Of a DNA stretch of 64,000 bases, positions 63,432 through 64,000 are shown piece after piece. The notes under the pieces were generated by a model. That model searched no databases. It was not told the DNA's origin and saw only the letters and a program-made list of their open reading frames with translations. Each line of letters opens with the position of its first letter. Positions within the stretch are counted from its first letter, which is position 1. A program made the position numbers and the translations under genes. This stretch comes from Domibacillus mangrovi (GTDB lineage Bacteria > Bacillota > Bacilli > Bacillales > Domibacillaceae). The stretch covers positions 62,001 through 126,000 of the forward strand of contig NZ_MRWQ01000001.1 in assembly GCF_001906925.1 (NCBI RefSeq). Direction: 5' to 3'.

Positions 63432-64000
63432 TTAGTTTTTAAGGTCTTTCGACTTTTTTCTTTCTAGCCGTGTCAAACGGTGTTCAACTTCCTTTCTTAT
63501 CCTTTCATCTGTCACCATTTCAATTGCCTGCTCGGTTACCTTAAACGCTTCGTCTATTTCTTTCCACGTATGTTCATACAGCTTCGCCAACTCAATTGAT
63601 GCATCTAATGCCCGCGTACTGCGGGAATGCCTAACGCGATCAAATAGCATTCTCGCTTCTTCAAATGATTTTCTCCGCTTATATTGCATCGCGAGTCTAT
63701 AGGCAGCTTCGAGCGCCACATTATCTTGTCCCCTACCCGCTGACTGGGCAAGGGCCATTCGGGCAGCATCAACGTTGCCGGATGATTCAAACCATTTAGC
63801 GATTTCAAGGGCTGTGCGATCATCCTTTCTGGTCGAGCCATCTAGCACAAGCCGGCTAATATGTGTATACAGTGTAAGCAAGCTGAGAATATCACGCTCA
63901 TTATGCTTCATTACCTGTAATATACCTTCCGGGTCCCCACGCTCTACATAATCAAAGTAAATAATTGGTGCTAAATGGCCCGGCACATCATCGATCCGCT
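63432..64000 (-). CDS. yprB: YprB, ribonuclease H-like/TPR protein, C-terminal part (runs off the window)
   Basis: The frame is open through the right edge. The visible ~189 residues start inside the exonuclease domain (DVPGHLAPIIYFDYVERGD, MKHNERDILSLLTLYTHI with the last acidic ligand) and continue into helical TPR-like repeats (EIAKWFESSGNVDAARMA, AYRLAMQYKRRKSFEEARMLF, ASIELAKLYEHTWKEIDEA in parts). This matches the end of YprB, next to gpsB in B. subtilis. The start lies beyond 64000. Confidence 0.88.
   Translation of the reverse strand, partial: RIDDVPGHLAPIIYFDYVERGDPEGILQVMKHNERDILSLLTLYTHISRLVLDGSTRKDDRTALEIAKWFESSGNVDAARMALAQSAGRGQDNVALEAAYRLAMQYKRRKSFEEARMLFDRVRHSRSTRALDASIELAKLYEHTWKEIDEAFKVTEQAIEMVTDERIRKEVEHRLTRLERKKSKDLKN

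Overview
This window is chromosomal DNA of a low-GC, spore-forming member of the Bacillaceae (Bacillota). The evidence is strong AGGAGG-type ribosome binding sites with frequent GTG/TTG starts, a Bacillus-type (class B) RNase P RNA, Bacillus-specific genes (spo0M, gpsB, mntR, dynA, yozE, brxA, cvfC/ypgR), and gene order that recalls the B. subtilis 'yp' region (yprB, gpsB, rnpB, ypsC, xpt-pbuX, dynA, ypcP, ypdQ/ypeP, mntR, ypgR, brxA, ypiP, thyA/dfrA, ypmRS, msrAB). Species cannot be named from the sequence alone. No tRNA, rRNA, CRISPR array or prophage was seen.

Layout. 0-5 kb: MATE exporter, Ktr/Trk potassium channel subunit, a TnpB fossil, an SDR-fold protein without its catalytic Ser/Tyr, and a membrane-anchored rhodanese without its cysteine. 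5-23 kb: mostly minus-strand housekeeping genes, namely ctpA-yodJ-deoD, spo0M, yozE, ypmRS-msrAB, a DegV protein, a three-gene ABC importer, dfrA/thyA, ypiP, brxA, cvfC, mntR, two divergent RNase H-fold genes, a decayed GGDEF gene and the exonuclease ypcP.

23.8-50.2 kb looks like accessory DNA placed between ypcP and dynA, which lie close together in B. subtilis. It holds a GlnK/GlnL-like two-component system beside a glutamate/dicarboxylate symporter, a nitrilase-family gene between two inverted copies of a structured repeat, an intact IS200/IS605 element (tnpA+tnpB), modAB without modC, broken and intact ZIP transporters, bdbCD, and metal-resistance cassettes cadCA, arsRBC and csoR-copZ-copA. 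It also has a PurR-box-controlled divergent pair: an NCS2 nucleobase permease and a Rieske oxygenase.

50.2-64 kb returns to core genes: a sulfurtransferase, the double dynamin dynA, a CheX-like protein, guanine-riboswitch-controlled xpt-pbuX, a ba3-type cytochrome oxidase with a candidate Fnr site at -41.5, ypsC, RNase P RNA, gpsB and the C-terminal end of yprB running off the window.

The most interesting non-gene signal is a family of at least five short repeats (44-209 bp). The full copies are bounded by TTTAT on both sides. They fold into nested hairpins with compensatory base changes between copies, and one copy splits a ZIP gene at a point where precise removal restores the frame. They look like non-autonomous (MITE/PATE-like) mobile elements. 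Decay is visible elsewhere: two c-di-GMP genes, a ZIP gene, TnpB, a dienelactone-hydrolase-like gene and an IS3 remnant.
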